Source: Membranipora membranacea
Taxonomy: Eukaryota; Bryozoa; Gymnolaemata; Cheilostomatida; Membraniporidae
Assembly: GCA_914767715.1 (NCBI GenBank)
Contig: OU612069.1
Span: 10,413,387 to 10,477,386 of the forward strand
Length of the DNA stretch: 64,000 nucleotides
Direction: 5' to 3'
Both the position numbers and the translations under genes were made by a program. This document shows positions 50,901 to 62,871 of this stretch, piece by piece (position 1 is the first letter of the stretch; each line of letters opens with the position of its first letter). The notes beneath the pieces are model-generated. The model saw only the letters and a list, made by a program, of their open reading frames with translations, was not told the DNA's origin and did not search any database.

Positions 50901-53900
50901 GATAAAACTAAACTGATTACCTACGAAAAGCTAGCAGCAGTCAGCAGCAGTCAAAGACCTGCTGTGTACTTACATTACTCTTAGAAGTACATGACTGTCA
51001 ATCCTATTAATATTAAATTGAGAGGCTGTTAAGCTCATTGCGAGTTTGTAAGAGCTCACCACAACGACCCTACCTCGGTGAAATAATAATCTAATCGTGC
51101 TTTTTTTTGTGGTATCAAGGAGTGGTAGACACATCGAATTTCATATTTATGAATTGTAAAACACAGCGACAAAGGCTTAGAATTGGAATAGGATCCCTAG
51201 TTCCTTAGTGCTAGTATCCCCTCCATTAAATACACAGAAACAATAAAATCACAATGAAGTAAGTAACCATAGCAGAGGCCATATATTATAGTCTACTCTA
51301 TCTGTCCACCTAGTACTTACCTTATCTTGTCTTATCATCCTATTACAGATATACATTTACTCTATCTGTCCACCTAGTACTTACCTTATCTCATCTTATC
51401 ATCCTATTACAGATATACATTTACTCTATCTGTCCACCTAGTACTTACCTTATCACATCTTATCATCCTATTACAGATATACATTTACTCTATCTGTCTA
51501 CCTAGTACTTACGTTATCTCGTCTTATCATCCTATTACAGATATACACTTACGTGATGATGTCTCCGGCACTACAGCAGTCTCAGTATTAATCAAGAATA
51601 ACAAACTCTACTGTGTAAGTATAACTTCAATTAGAGATTAAATGGTTATCTTTGAGAATCTCTTGTGCTCAAATTAAGACCTTCAACCTGCTCAGTTTCT
51701 CATAAATCAAGCTGCGTCAGAAAAAGAGAAAGGAATTTTTATGGTCAGTAGGAACAATTAAGTTAAACCCTCGTGTGGGCCATGCATAGACATAACCATG
51801 TATGATAGTGGTGGAGTTATATTTATTATGTAGGCTAATGTTGGCGACTCGCGTGCAGTGGCCTGTGTTGACGGTACAGTACAACAGCTTAGTTATGATC
51901 ACAAACCAAATAATGACTCAGAAACTAAACGCATAGTCGCTGCTGGTGGATGGGTAGAATTCAACAGGGTCAATGGTATGTTATCCTTTGCTCTCCTTTC
52001 TGTTAACGCCTGTCTATTATACCCTGCTAGCACTGCCTTAGCCTTATATCCAAAACCCGTAAGAAAAGCCTATGAGCTAAGGCTATACTCTGTGTCATTT
52101 CTAGAATTTTACCATGTTGGATGTCATTAATTTACTACCATGAACAATCGCTATGTGCTGTCAAGGTCAACAACACTGACACTCTGAAGAGGCTATTTTT
52201 CTCCGGTCACAATTCAGGTTGCAGCCCTGTTAACAATAACTAGACCGGCTTTCAATTAACCTGTCAGCTTCATGTTTATTTCTTACAGGTAATTTAGCTT
52301 TATCACGAGCTCTAGGGGATTTTATCTTCAAAAAGAATGACAGAAAGTCAGCAGAGGAACAGATCGTAACAGGTGAGATTCAAATAAATATATTATAATA
52401 TTATAAGTTATATATCTTATCTGATGACTTATAGGGATTGTTAATGGTCCGTAGCCGGTGCCTTGTCTCATCTATCAAGCATATTTTCGCTCTGATTATA
52501 AATCTTCTTTCTCGAGGCAGTCTTATCTGAACATATCGATTTGTTCACGGGGCGATCCTCACACACTGTATTATATTGTAATGTTATATTGTAGTTTTTT
52601 ATTGTAATTTACATTTCATGTTATATTGTAATGTTATATCGTAATGTTATATTGCAGCTTACCCTGATGTTATAATGAGAGATCTGACAGCTAGTCATGA
52701 GTTTATTATAATGGCTTGTGATGGTATATGGGATGTTATGTCTAATCAGGAAGTGGTACAGTTTGTTAGAGCGAGGATAGCTCAGCGGGCCGAGCCTAGT
52801 GTTGTAAGTCTAGCCTCACTCATCTCACACAAGCCCTGATTATTCTAAACTGACATAAGAAAGGACAACTCCTTGTTCAACTTGATATTGATAAATATTG
52901 ATCACCACTAATTGTCTGTATACGGTTTCTTATTCATTGGAATTGCCCGTAGTTACCTTATGATAATATAAGGTTTTATTTCTTTTATCAGATATGCGAG
53001 GATCTATTGAACACTTGTCTCGCTCCTGATGCACAGATGGGTGGCCTTGGCTGTGATAACATGACAGTTATATTGATATGTATTCTACAAGGTGGTACTT
53101 ATGAACAGCTAGCATCTCGCTGCTCTAAACCAGCCAAAAATCACACAACTGCCTCTATTAACCAACTGAGTAAGTAATTTAATCTGTATGTGTCAGTCAG
53201 TATTCCCTGATCATTGATAAGATGCTGTTTAATGTTAAATTTGTGTGTTGAGTTGGATACAGACTGTATATTTGTCCTGAAGTTAGAGTCAAGGAGGTCA
53301 GCAAATATTGACTCCCTGTAAGCGCTACCAATCTTCTAGTTTAAGTTCCTCAAACTCTTGTCACCCGCTTGGCGACAGCTCGTTAGGATTTTATATTATC
53401 ACGTTCTTTACCAAAATTTGAGGCAGCAAAGACTGTTTGGATCAAAGTATTTAAAATTAGTTGAAATGAATTCTGATAGATTGAGTTTGTCATAATATGT
53501 TTCTGGTGATCTATATAGTAGAGACTTATTACCGTTCTGAAGATGAAATTAGTAAGTTAGCGTCTGGTTTATTATCTTGTTCATGAGTAATGGCGACTAT
53601 TATACCATGTTTATACAGATACAATGTCATCACTAGGTTCTCAGGCTTCATCTGGTCACCCGACGTCTGCACATAACTCCACAGGATTATCACAATCTCA
53701 CAGAACTGGACCTAACTTCTCTTCAGTACCTCAATATGGTACAACTAGAGTCAATCATACTAATATAACACAGACTAGGACAGCTGCTGCTGCAGGTACG
53801 TGTAAGCCTACCCTCCCACCCCTCCCCTACCCTCCCCTCCCCTACCCCACCCTCCCCTACCCTCCCCTCTCATACTTATATATGATATCTCAGACTAACA

Positions 53901-54682
53901 CTAGCCTTCCTCTGTAATATTTTATATATAGGGATATTTAATCACTGCTATTCCCTCATCACCCCCACTGTTACTTCTTTCCACTGGGATATTCTATCGA
54001 TAGAACAATTTCTCCTTTTCCGTTTATATTCCGCGCCTTAGTCCCTATAATAATAATATCCCCATTTTTCCCACACAATGATCTCACCACCCAAGGGTAA
54101 AACAAGTGCAAACCGAGGCATTTGAGTCTAAACTGAAGGGTTAACATCAAAACTGCTGATATAGGAGTTCATTTTGCCAAGTTGCAGCAGGATAGGTTAC
54201 ATGCCAGAACGAGGAATTGTGTTTTATTATTGTAATAGTAATAGTAATATGCATATAATATAAAATATTCTCTCCGCCAAATAAAATTAATTTGTGTGTA
54301 CAAAGGAGCTCGTGCATATCAACGCTCACCTGTATAACTAACTAACACGTAGTATACCAGAATATTTCCTACAATGATAATAGCAAATTTCATTGTGGAG
54401 ACTTCCTCATGTGGCTGACCATGGGGGGGGGGGGGGGAGAATTAAACCTAAATAGAAATGACCAGGTGATAAAAGGTACAAGTGGTTTTTATGGCATGTT
54501 ATTATTAGAAACAGCAGCATTCTTTAAATTGCTATTTATTACTGTTTTTAGCGAACAATAGCCAGACACGTCTTGGTGCTCATACATCTGGAACCGGTTC
54601 TGCAGGACGGCCATCTCAACCACACACTGGTACGTCCACCTACCGATCGAGTTATCACGGGCCATCAGCGCCTTATAGATAG
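47937..54682 (+). CDS. PP2C-family Ser/Thr protein phosphatase (PPM type)
   Basis: 11 exons: 47937-47995, 48390-48574, 48962-49027, 51541-51614, 51834-51975, 52289-52372, 52658-52803, 52992-53169, 53519-53551, 53619-53795, 54552-54682 (TAG). Sum 1,275 nt, 424 aa, all phases consistent. The start MGQTLSEP is typical of a clade of animal PP2Cs (C. elegans ppm-2 / T23F11.1-like) and offers Gly2 for N-myristoylation. Catalytic-domain motifs in order: CMQGWRINMEDAH, FFGVFDGHGG, DDVSGTTAV, ANVGDSRAV, GNLALSRALGDF, ACDGIWDVMSNQEVV and GLGCDNMTVILI. These include the Asp residues that hold the two Mg/Mn ions (in MED, DGHGG, DGIWD and CDN). The C-terminal ~110 residues are Ser/Thr/Gly/His/Asn-rich and low-complexity. 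It should dephosphorylate phospho-Ser/Thr substrates; targets are unknown. Intron 3 carries a LINE remnant and a four-fold repeat of the exon-4 acceptor. Confidence 0.93.
49150..50420 (-). pseudogene. Degenerate LINE reverse transcriptase in PP2C intron 3
   Basis: Minus-strand reading gives, from high to low coordinates, LERRHITAIFKKRSRRDSGNYRGIS, FMDFSKAFDIVSRDGLW, GVKQGCVLAPTLFSVYL, a MLFAESAVVAHS block, KYLGSTVSNN and WLGHVHRMDN pieces: the normal order of non-LTR reverse transcriptase fingers, palm and C-terminal region. The usual FADD catalytic motif reads FAES, frames are broken near 50030-50100 and below 49407, and no endonuclease is present. A 14-bp repeat (CAGGTACACCCAGA, about four copies near 49869-49921) interrupts the RT between GVKQGC and the FAES block. 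It is a dead, 5'-truncated copy opposite in orientation to its host gene. Confidence 0.85.
51285..51540 (+). repeat. Four tandem 64-bp units, each ending in a 3' splice site
   Basis: AG dinucleotides of the CCTATTACAG acceptor occur at 51347-51348, 51411-51412, 51475-51476 and 51539-51540, exactly 64 bases apart, each followed by ATATACA. Only the last is followed by the real coding exon 4 of the PP2C gene. The array lies at the end of intron 3 and repeats the polypyrimidine tract plus the first bases of the exon. Confidence 0.9.
53519..53551 (+). other. 33-nt exon 9 of the PP2C gene, possible cassette exon
   Basis: Encodes ETYYRSEDEI plus split codons; phase 1 on both sides. The acceptor is CTATATAG and the donor is GTAAGT. 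Skipping it joins exon 8 to exon 10 in frame, so two C-terminal tail forms are possible. If exon 8 is not spliced at all, translation ends three codons later at TAA (53175-53177). Confidence 0.6.
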
Positions 54683-56059
54683 ATATGGCTTCCTATATAT
54701 ACTCCCCATCCTCGACACCTTCGTGACCTTACTGTCCGTGTGTCACATGGTACTAGGCCTCCAAATGGAAGATGTCGCAGAAAACTACCATTATTTGGTC
54801 GAGTCATGTATATGCGGATAATCGTCTTCAATCAATTCTTTATACAATCTATGACTTTTTAAAGTCCCGACCCTAACATTACATTATGATATATGTATAT
54901 TACATATGATATATGTATATGGTAACCTTGTAATGGGCCGTCCTCAACAAGCTTTAATTGCCGCAAATTGCAGTCAAATTGTTTATTTATTTTCCTGTAT
55001 TTATTACTGTGTAATGGTTTTGTCTCAAATTTTAACCAGGATTTCACTTTTTTTGCGACATGATCAATGTTATAAAGTCTGCTTATTGTATTGTGATAAC
55101 ATTATCACTTTATATTGTGCCATTTTTCATAAGCAACTGCAGGACAGACAAACAAAATCTTGCATGGTGTGTTATGTCCATCTATAAACCGATAAAGTAA
55201 TCTGAAACTATGGATTGGGACACGTCTGAAACTCAAGCCTAGCTCTAGTAATAAGTTTTGGTTTGTCTTGGCCAGAAATGTTATTGTTTGACGATTTTAT
55301 TTGTGTTGCCTATTATGATGTATGTGTGGCTTATATCTAGCTCTTAGTGTATCTACATGCTCCTGTTGCCAATCAATCTTCTCATTTCTATCACAATTCT
55401 TGCTCTGACAATGCTGTAAACATAACAGGACGATTTTTCTTCGTTTGATGATAGGTATATGAAGCTATATTATAGGGTATATTGTTTTCTTGTTACAATT
55501 TTGCTGATACAATAAAATGCAAGTGGGCTCTACTCAGTGTTCTAAGTGGACTTTTTTCTATGTGGGAACTCTACTCTCTGGGTTGACAGCAGCCAAAATG
55601 GCTGCAATGCAGACGCGAGGAATTTTTTTTCAATATCTTATGTTAAATTATGCAAATCCAAGCTGTTGAGCATAGCAGTTATGCAGAAATATATATTAGT
55701 ATAAACTGCAGAAACAGTATTAGTATGATTGATAATATGATTGAAATCTGGTCAAAACGAAACATTTTCACGCTGTTTAAGCATTCTCCTAAATATTTCT
55801 TTGTGGGAACTGCCACCAGTCCCCACTCACTCAGAACACTGGGCCTCTATTTCATCCTAATTGTTTGATTTTGCTAGACCTCTTTGATACTGTAAGAAAG
55901 CAGGTTCCTACTTGATAGGGGCAGGAGTCCTTAGGAGATACATGTACCAGAGAGTAAAAAGTACCTGGGTAAACATCAGCTTGGGGGTTTGAGAGGCATA
56001 GTAAGCCTTACCTGGTATACTTTGCCTCGAAGCCCCACTTTACAGTGTATAAATGTAAG

Positions 56060-56158
56060 TGGGTACTGATAATATAAGTGCCCTGTGAAATAAGTGAGTG
56101 CTGATATTATAAGCGAGCGCCGATATGATAAGTGAGCGCTGATATTATAAGTGAGCAC
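56060..56158. repeat. Degenerate 19-bp tandem repeat
   Basis: Units of the type GAGCGCTGATATTATAAGT repeat about three to four times with small changes. Confidence 0.7.
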
Positions 56159-56552
56159 TGGGAATCCCCACCACCCCTCCCCAACAAAAAACCTTGACAA
56201 GACGGATGGGTAAATGGAAGGTTGTGCTGGATATTGTTTCTGGTATTCTGAACACCATCAGATTTAGTCATAATTGGCACTTTGATTGCTTTATTAGCTT
56301 GCTAACGAGAACTTAGTGACTCATAATAATTTTAATCATTTGGATTGAAGGAATGTATTTGAGCAGTGATAGTCAACCAGAGAAAACGCTACAAAAAAAT
56401 AATTTTAAATCTGAGAAATTCTGTTCAGCAAATTACAGTCAACCGCTATCAATGTGCTAAAATTATAAACTTTTAGAAAACCTCAATAAATAAATAAATA
56501 ATAAATAAAATGAGATAAGCTTAGGTTCTACAGTTCTGCCCAGAGGAAGTAT

Positions 56553-56605
56553 GTTTATATCATAGATTTAAAAAACAGTATTGTTTTTAAATCTATGGTT
56601 TATAT
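56553..56605. mobile_element. 37-bp palindrome flanked by 8-bp direct repeats
   Basis: CATAGATTTAAAAAACAG and its inverse make a palindrome at 56561-56597, between two copies of GTTTATAT (56553-56560, 56598-56605). Its ends CATAGA...TCTATG match those of the palindrome at 10086-10122. Confidence 0.75.
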
Positions 56606-59555
56606 TAATTCATTATATTAGTAATTATACTTCAATCAAAATGTTTGTCCTGACCTGAAGCGCAACATTTGTGTATACAGTACAGATCTCATATGCACAC
56701 TCCTACCTTGTACAGCAGTGCACTAAGTTGAATATGTATATGTCTCTATGTTATATTTCTGTATAGATTGCTGGAGAGCAGCTACTATAAAGGGATTTAC
56801 ATTACATTTATTTTGCACAACCAATAAATTAAACCAAAAAACATTACTTTGCTGAATGAAATCGCTCTTCTAATGATAACCTGTTAGAACTTAAAAATAG
56901 ACACGATTTGAGAAATGCTGACTGATTTTGCACACGTTGTTAGAATGCTTTAATTTATCTCCCCTTAATTAATAACAATAATCATTGTTGAATCCAGTCT
57001 AGCTTGTAAGGATAATAAATTATTGATTGATGTTTGATACCTTTGTGTCAGTATTTATGAGTTTTTCCATAGATACTAAGGCACTCAAAACCTAGCCTCA
57101 AATCAACCTGCTCAAATACTGTAAAAATCAGTAACCAAAATGAGACGTTTCTAATGATTAAATTTTAAAGTTGCAAAATCACAATATCAAATTGGAACTG
57201 AAAGACATCAAAAGAACGATGAGCAAAATAGTACACTAGCAACTCAAACATCTTCACATTTAGTTCCAAACTTGAGCAAAACTTCTAGCTTTTTACTATT
57301 TTTACTAACTTAGATCAATTGAAAGGTATCATGAGTTTAAAGTTTCAAAATATCCCAAGCTTTTTGAAGTTTGGCAACCCTGACCATACACCCTACTAAC
57401 ATTTCACCACATATTACAATTTGAGCAAGTGTGTACACATGATGATAAATAATAGTACCTTTTATCAGTACAAGATCAAATGTGATCCAGTTTAATTCTG
57501 AGTTGCTACCCCTCAGGATGCCTGCTTACCAGTAGGTTGGGAGCAACTAGCTAGCCTGTCTTGGCAAGCTATGGTGTGGGGGTCCCCCTACCCACCAAAC
57601 AAAGCTTGTCTATGAAAAGGCTAGGGAGCAACCTGATATGCAAGACAATTGGATCATTTTTGTGTCATGCATAGCATTGGTGTCATGCCTAGTATTGGTG
57701 ATAAACTGATAACCCAAGACCTTAACTACAACCCATAACGCAACTCCATACAAGTCGCTGGGTGGTATACAACATGGTGTCATGTCTAATATTGCCTGCC
57801 TAGTGTCATGCTTATCATTTTCAGGGTGGTCTATTTCATCCACACGAGTATACAATATTGATGGCTATCCATTGCTGACAGTTGCAGTGGAAAGCTTGTA
57901 TCACCTATTATTATGGTATATAACCACAACCTTAACTCAGAATGGTAATCTACAACTATGGCTGAATCAAAGAAAAAAACGCTTCAATTCCCTCGGTAGT
58001 GATTGTCTTATCATACTAAGAACCAGTCACTTAAAGGCACATAGAAATTAAATCTGTTTCCCCACAGACTACAGGACAAATGTTTCAATTTCATTCATTA
58101 TAATCAGGTTTTACAACGCCGGTGTCAATGGTAAAACAATCGCTTTACATTACTTTTCATAAATTATTATTAGGCCTATCATTATTCAATAGTAGATAAT
58201 TAATCAAAATTGTTTTCAAAACATTTATTTATATTTAATAATGCCTGCAACTATATAATAAAATAACCATGCAATAAAACTTAAAACTGATGATGCAGAT
58301 CCTAGTAAGAAGATGTAAGCACATATCCATCACTTCAGGGCTGCTGCATCTGTGTAGGTTTCACAAACATCCTCACAAAACCTCAACATCAAAAATTGAT
58401 ACGATAAGTAACTAATCTGAGTTGATGGCGGGTCATTGCGTCAGTATTATTACTGTGTATTACAGCTGTCAGTCTAGTCAAGGTTGATATTGGTAATAGT
58501 TGGAGCGATTGGTTCTCTCTTCAGATCGACCCGCCTCCTCAGGCTCTTACCTGAGAAGAATGAATATTATTCATGTTATTAATTAACAAAGCATCTATCT
58601 AAGAGTTCAAAAATCGGTATCACTTGTTACCAAACACTAAAATGGGATACGTCAGCAGAAACCTAAAAACCCAGAAATTCAAGTCAATGCCAACTTTTAA
58701 AGGTTTCACAAATCACTTTAGAACTCGGGTAGATATAAATACCAGTGTTGACTGTTGATGATTGAAAATTAGGGCACACTTGTGGGGGCATAATAGGTGG
58801 CCAAATGATTTTCTCTGAATTACAAAAGTCATATTTGGGGCTCAGTTGGACCATATATGGCTACGGGACTCAGGTCTTTCCTAATACAGGTAATGTGCCC
58901 AACATCCTAGAAAGTTTTGTAATACATACATAATTTATTAGCTAGCTTACATCACCCACAATTACAACATCACTCAGATGAAGGACAACTTGGAGAATTA
59001 TTTAAGCTCCATCTTGGTCTCTGAGATGTTGGGAGAAAGCAACTCCATATACCACCAAAATGAATTCCTGTTTTATAAAAGTAGCTGTGTGCGAAAGTTA
59101 CATACTTCGATAGGTATGTCAAAGTTAGCAGACTCTACATCAAGTTGTATCTTTCAAAACTTACTGTTGACCACGCTTTTTTTACCACTCTTTGAAGCGC
59201 GCTTCATAGCTCTGACCACTGCAAAGGAAGAAAAATGATATGATAGCTGTTATATAAAATGCAAAACTGATTGAAAGAATTGGGAAATTTTCAAAATTTG
59301 AATCTCGCTCGTCATTTTTAGATTCGAAATCGACACATGTGGTAATTATTTTAAACCTAGAACTCAATTGTATTAAATTCCAGAAGCCAAGTTAGGTTTT
59401 GTGTACAGTTTAATGTATATAGACATGCTGAATTTGATGTTTACTTTACTGATATATACTATGCAAGCTTATTGTCCCTGAAAAGCCAGCTAAAAATGCT
59501 GAATCTGGCCTAACTTACTCATGGGACACGGCGAACATGATTTCTGAGGTCTGAT

Positions 59556-60411
59556 CAGTTAGACTCTGGACTGTATACGGCTTGCATTAGCGGATCTGCC
59601 AAGATATTGCGCTAGATCAGGACTCGCAGTAAGTGAGCTATTTAATGCAGGCAAAGTGCCCCCTGCTATACTGTCACTAATGACTGACATGTCATAATCA
59701 TGGTTGGTGTCATTGATGACTGCTGAAGAAATGTCAGACAGGTGCTTGGAAGGAATGTCAGTAAGAACAGGGCTGCTAAAGGCTTCAAGTATTTGAGGCT
59801 CAACAAAGGCTTGCGCTGGTCGTCTTGCAGATTTCTTTGCACTGGCTGATCTCATGGTTAAAGCTAGAATAAATATTATAAAATTTCATCTTCCTTGAAA
59901 TACAGTACAAATGTTTGATCCTGAAATGTCTGCCATTGCATAAACATTTCACCACCTAACTATTACTCCTGTTTAATGTGTTTTTACTCCCCTCACAAAA
60001 TAACACTGGCTTGGGTTGCATCCTTATATCTTGCTTTTAAACAAATCTTCTATTTAGTTCTGTTGCATACACCTACTATGAACAACTCGTTCAGAAAAAC
60101 TAACAATGCTCAGACCTGCTCAGACCTGCTCAGACCTGCTCAGACCTGCTCAGACCTGCTCAGACCTGCTCAGACCTGCTCAGACCTGCTCAGACCTGCT
60201 CAGACCTGTTCAGACCTGCTCAGACCTGCTTAGACTCACATTTGAGTTTGCCCTCTCCTGCAGCAGGAGTTATCGGAGTTATCGGAGTTATCGGAGTTAT
60301 CGGAGTTATCGGAGTTATCGGAGTTATCGGAGTTATCGGAGCTTTCGTAGATGCGCTGTCTAATGTTAGCTCCATAGTTATTCGTCTGAATGAGTATGTC
60401 TTATCTTCTGT
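59556..60411 (-). CDS. Unrecognised gene, last two exons (minus strand)
   Basis: Inferred exon 60411-60240 (acceptor CTGTTTCAG, donor T|GTGAGT, phase 1) joins exon 59863-59556 (acceptor TTTATTCTAG) in frame and ends in TAA at 59558-59556. The first exon reads TEDKTYSFRRITMELTLDSA and then eight PIT triplets before PAAGEGKLK. The second reads MRSASAKKSARRPAQAF, FSSPVLTDIPSKHLSD and NASRIQSRV. The product is Ser/Ala/Pro-rich and basic near the junction, with no signal or membrane segment. A variant ATTAAA signal lies 142 bases downstream (59414-59409). I do not recognise the family; upstream exons were not found with confidence. It is convergent with the PP2C gene. Confidence 0.55.
60108..60231. 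repeat. 10-bp minisatellite, about twelve copies
   Basis: Unit GCTCAGACCT, nearly perfect (one T for C near 60209). It begins a few bases after the proposed minus-strand donor at 60239, so it would lie at the start of that intron. Confidence 0.9.
60266..60341 (-). repeat. 9-bp coding repeat (Pro-Ile-Thr)
   Basis: About eight units of GGAGTTATC on the plus strand, read as PIT on the minus strand, inside the proposed exon 60411-60240. Confidence 0.85.
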
Positions 60412-60429
60412 CTGAAACAGTAACAAATA

Positions 60430-61985
60430 ATTGTGTTGAAATGGTAGGTTGTCACAAATACCAATTGATCCAAATCATGTGGATAAGTGCTATGCAGCCG
60501 TCTTTATATATACGTATATGTATGGGCCCATATATAAGGCCCAGCGTGGTGAGGTACTAGAAGTTGGTCAAAAATCCATGTTGGAGTCTAAGGCATACTC
60601 CCAGCTGTGAACCACGACCACTACTTCCACATCATTTCAATGCAAGTCAACTGCGTCATTTCAAGACCAGATTTTGCCGTCAGAGAGTACTGTTTGAACG
60701 CCATGAAGATAAGCATGAGGAAATGTGAAAATAGAATTACTAATACTAAAAGTAAGTGAGACATGCTATGGAGGAGTGTAAGGAAAATCACATTTATCAT
60801 CACTATCAGTTCTTTACTACTACCACAGATTTAAAAGTTAACACAACCCAAGAACACAAGCGTGGTCCACATTGTCGCAGATGACATTAGGATGCCATCC
60901 CAAATGCATATCCCAGTCTTATTTTCACATTGTATAACTTATCCCAGACTAGCAAAGGTTTTTGTCTGGGATAGTTCTGAGATAATGTTCACATTGTCTA
61001 GATCAGCCATGCTCAACCTCGGCCAAATTGGTCATTTTGTTCGGCCAAATGCACCCTTACCACAACAAAAAAATTTGAGACACATTTTCACATCTTGCCC
61101 AAAAAGATTAATGTGAAGGAAATTCCGCAGTATTCTGTCACAACTGCTATTCCAGCTCGCCCACAGAAATGTCCAATTGTTGCTCTAATGTAGTAAATGG
61201 TTAGGTATGTAAGCAGGGAAAACTAGGAAAAGCAAACCATTACTTGCTGACACTGACAGCATGAATATGCATTGACACTTGTTATGTTTAGGTAATAAGG
61301 GGGGGGGGGGTCCGTTGTGTTATTGGTAGGGATTTTGTTATAATGTTCAGAGCTCATCAACAAATTTAAAATCAAAACATGTGAGCTATCTTTCAGCACT
61401 ATGGCTTTTCTCAAAACATACCTCCACGCCAAAATGGGCAAGGCTCGAAAACACTGTTAACATAGAATGTTTGGGGTTTGACCTTATGAAGTTTCACTGA
61501 CGGCAAGGTCATGGCGTCTCATCTAAAATGGATTCATTGCTCTGTGATGGTCATTTGTAATAGAATTTGGACAACAAATTTCTTGCACCAAAACTATTAT
61601 TCTCTTCATGGACAATCTTCTAAAATCACATATTTTCTTGACTGTTAATCCTCTACTTCTCTGTGAGCAGATACTCAAGCTCTGGTTCCTACCAGCTAGG
61701 ACTCCCATGTGATAGTTTCAATCACTATAAAAATTTCCTATCAGCCAGCCGTTTACCATCCTTCGCAATAAGTTCACTGAATTTTTCAATTCAAAGTATC
61801 AAACACGTAAGGGATCAGATATGATATGTTGTCCCTCGAATTCTATTGTTAACCAAAGATTCCTGTGGCCGATTGTTGGTTAGCTTTGTTCTCAAATAGG
61901 GCTGGAATGCATTAAAACTGCCTTTATTATCAAAAATTTGCATACCACTACGGGTGAAGGCACCCACCCCTCCTGTCCAACGGTA
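60430..61985. other. Region without a supported gene
   Basis: Holds an open minus-strand frame at 60621-60803 without good splice context, a poly-G run near 61299-61310, and no recognisable coding motifs. Upstream exons of the gene ending at 59556 could be hidden here. Confidence 0.4.
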
Positions 61986-61989
61986 TATG

Positions 61990-62318
61990 ATTTATATTGA
62001 GAAGGGGTATACACCCGAGGGTGCTGGAGGCTTTTACAATCAACCTTGAAAGCTTCCCCAATGAGATTCGAACCCACAACTCTTACGGCACTAATCCCCT
62101 GGCAGTGAATAGCAAGCGCACTAACCGATTGCGCCATCTCACCATCCCCAAAAAAGAATGGATTGATCACGCTAATTAGCATGCCCGCTATTCACTACTC
62201 AGAGTAGTGTTCTCTCGTCCCATATCTCATTCCACTCCACCATTACCACCCTATGCAACACAGTGTACGTGTTAGGGTTATTGGCTTGACATGGCCCATT
62301 GCTGGGACCCCTTGTAAT
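61990..62318 (-). mobile_element. Single SINE copy, reverse orientation
   Basis: Same family as the tandem SINE at 13965-14636. On the minus strand it reads GCAATGGGCCATGTCAAGCC, then the tRNA-like part (A box about 62137-62117, B box GGTTCGAATCT about 62074-62064), then the GCACCCTCGGGTGTATAC tail. The order of blocks is the same as in intron 29, so the block upstream of the tRNA-like part belongs to the element. Confidence 0.8.
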
Positions 62319-62871
62319 GAGTTTTTAAATCGGTCTTTGACATTACCTAAATCACCACAAAAATCCCATTTTGGTTACTGATTTTTACTTTTGATATATA
62401 TTTTTTTTGATAATTCAGAACATTCTAAACATCAATGATCAGGGAAATTATTATAGTAGTATTTAATATTTCAGGCTAGGTTTGGAGTAACCTTGAAAAA
62501 ACATTAGATAATAATGATATGCTCACAAAGCAAATAAAAAGCATAAATGAAAATAAACTGCCTAAACAAAAATCGGTTTCAATTTATCAACAGGCACTGC
62601 AACTCATACCGTGCCTTAGCGCCATCAAGTATTTTGTACCCAATGGAACAACTCGACTCAGAATTATCGGCACAAACGCATCGAGCAATAATCAATAATT
62701 TATTATCCTTACAAGCTTAATTGAATTCAACAATAATTATTGATATTAATCAGGGGGAGACAAAATAAAGCATTCTAACTTATAGATCTGATAGATCGAA
62801 TAAGATTATTTGTTATAATATAGGGATCTACTGATCGGCAGCGGCAGCGATCACTGAGCCCTTTGTGTTAT

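Larger units (their letters stand above)
54683..59400. other. Convergent intergenic region
   Basis: Between the PP2C stop and the minus-strand gene. The first AATAAA in sense with the PP2C gene is at 55511-55516. A segment near 57070-57160 (CACTCAAAACCTAGCCTCA, GTAAAAATCAGTAACCAAAA) is an inverted, diverged match to 62370-62490 and may be a dispersed repeat. No other gene is supported. Confidence 0.45.

Noticed and set aside
60621-60803. Minus-strand open frame that might be an upstream exon of the gene ending at 59556
   Set aside because: It runs into a TAG, offers no good donor in the needed phase, and its first half is only a hydrophobic A/T-rich translation.
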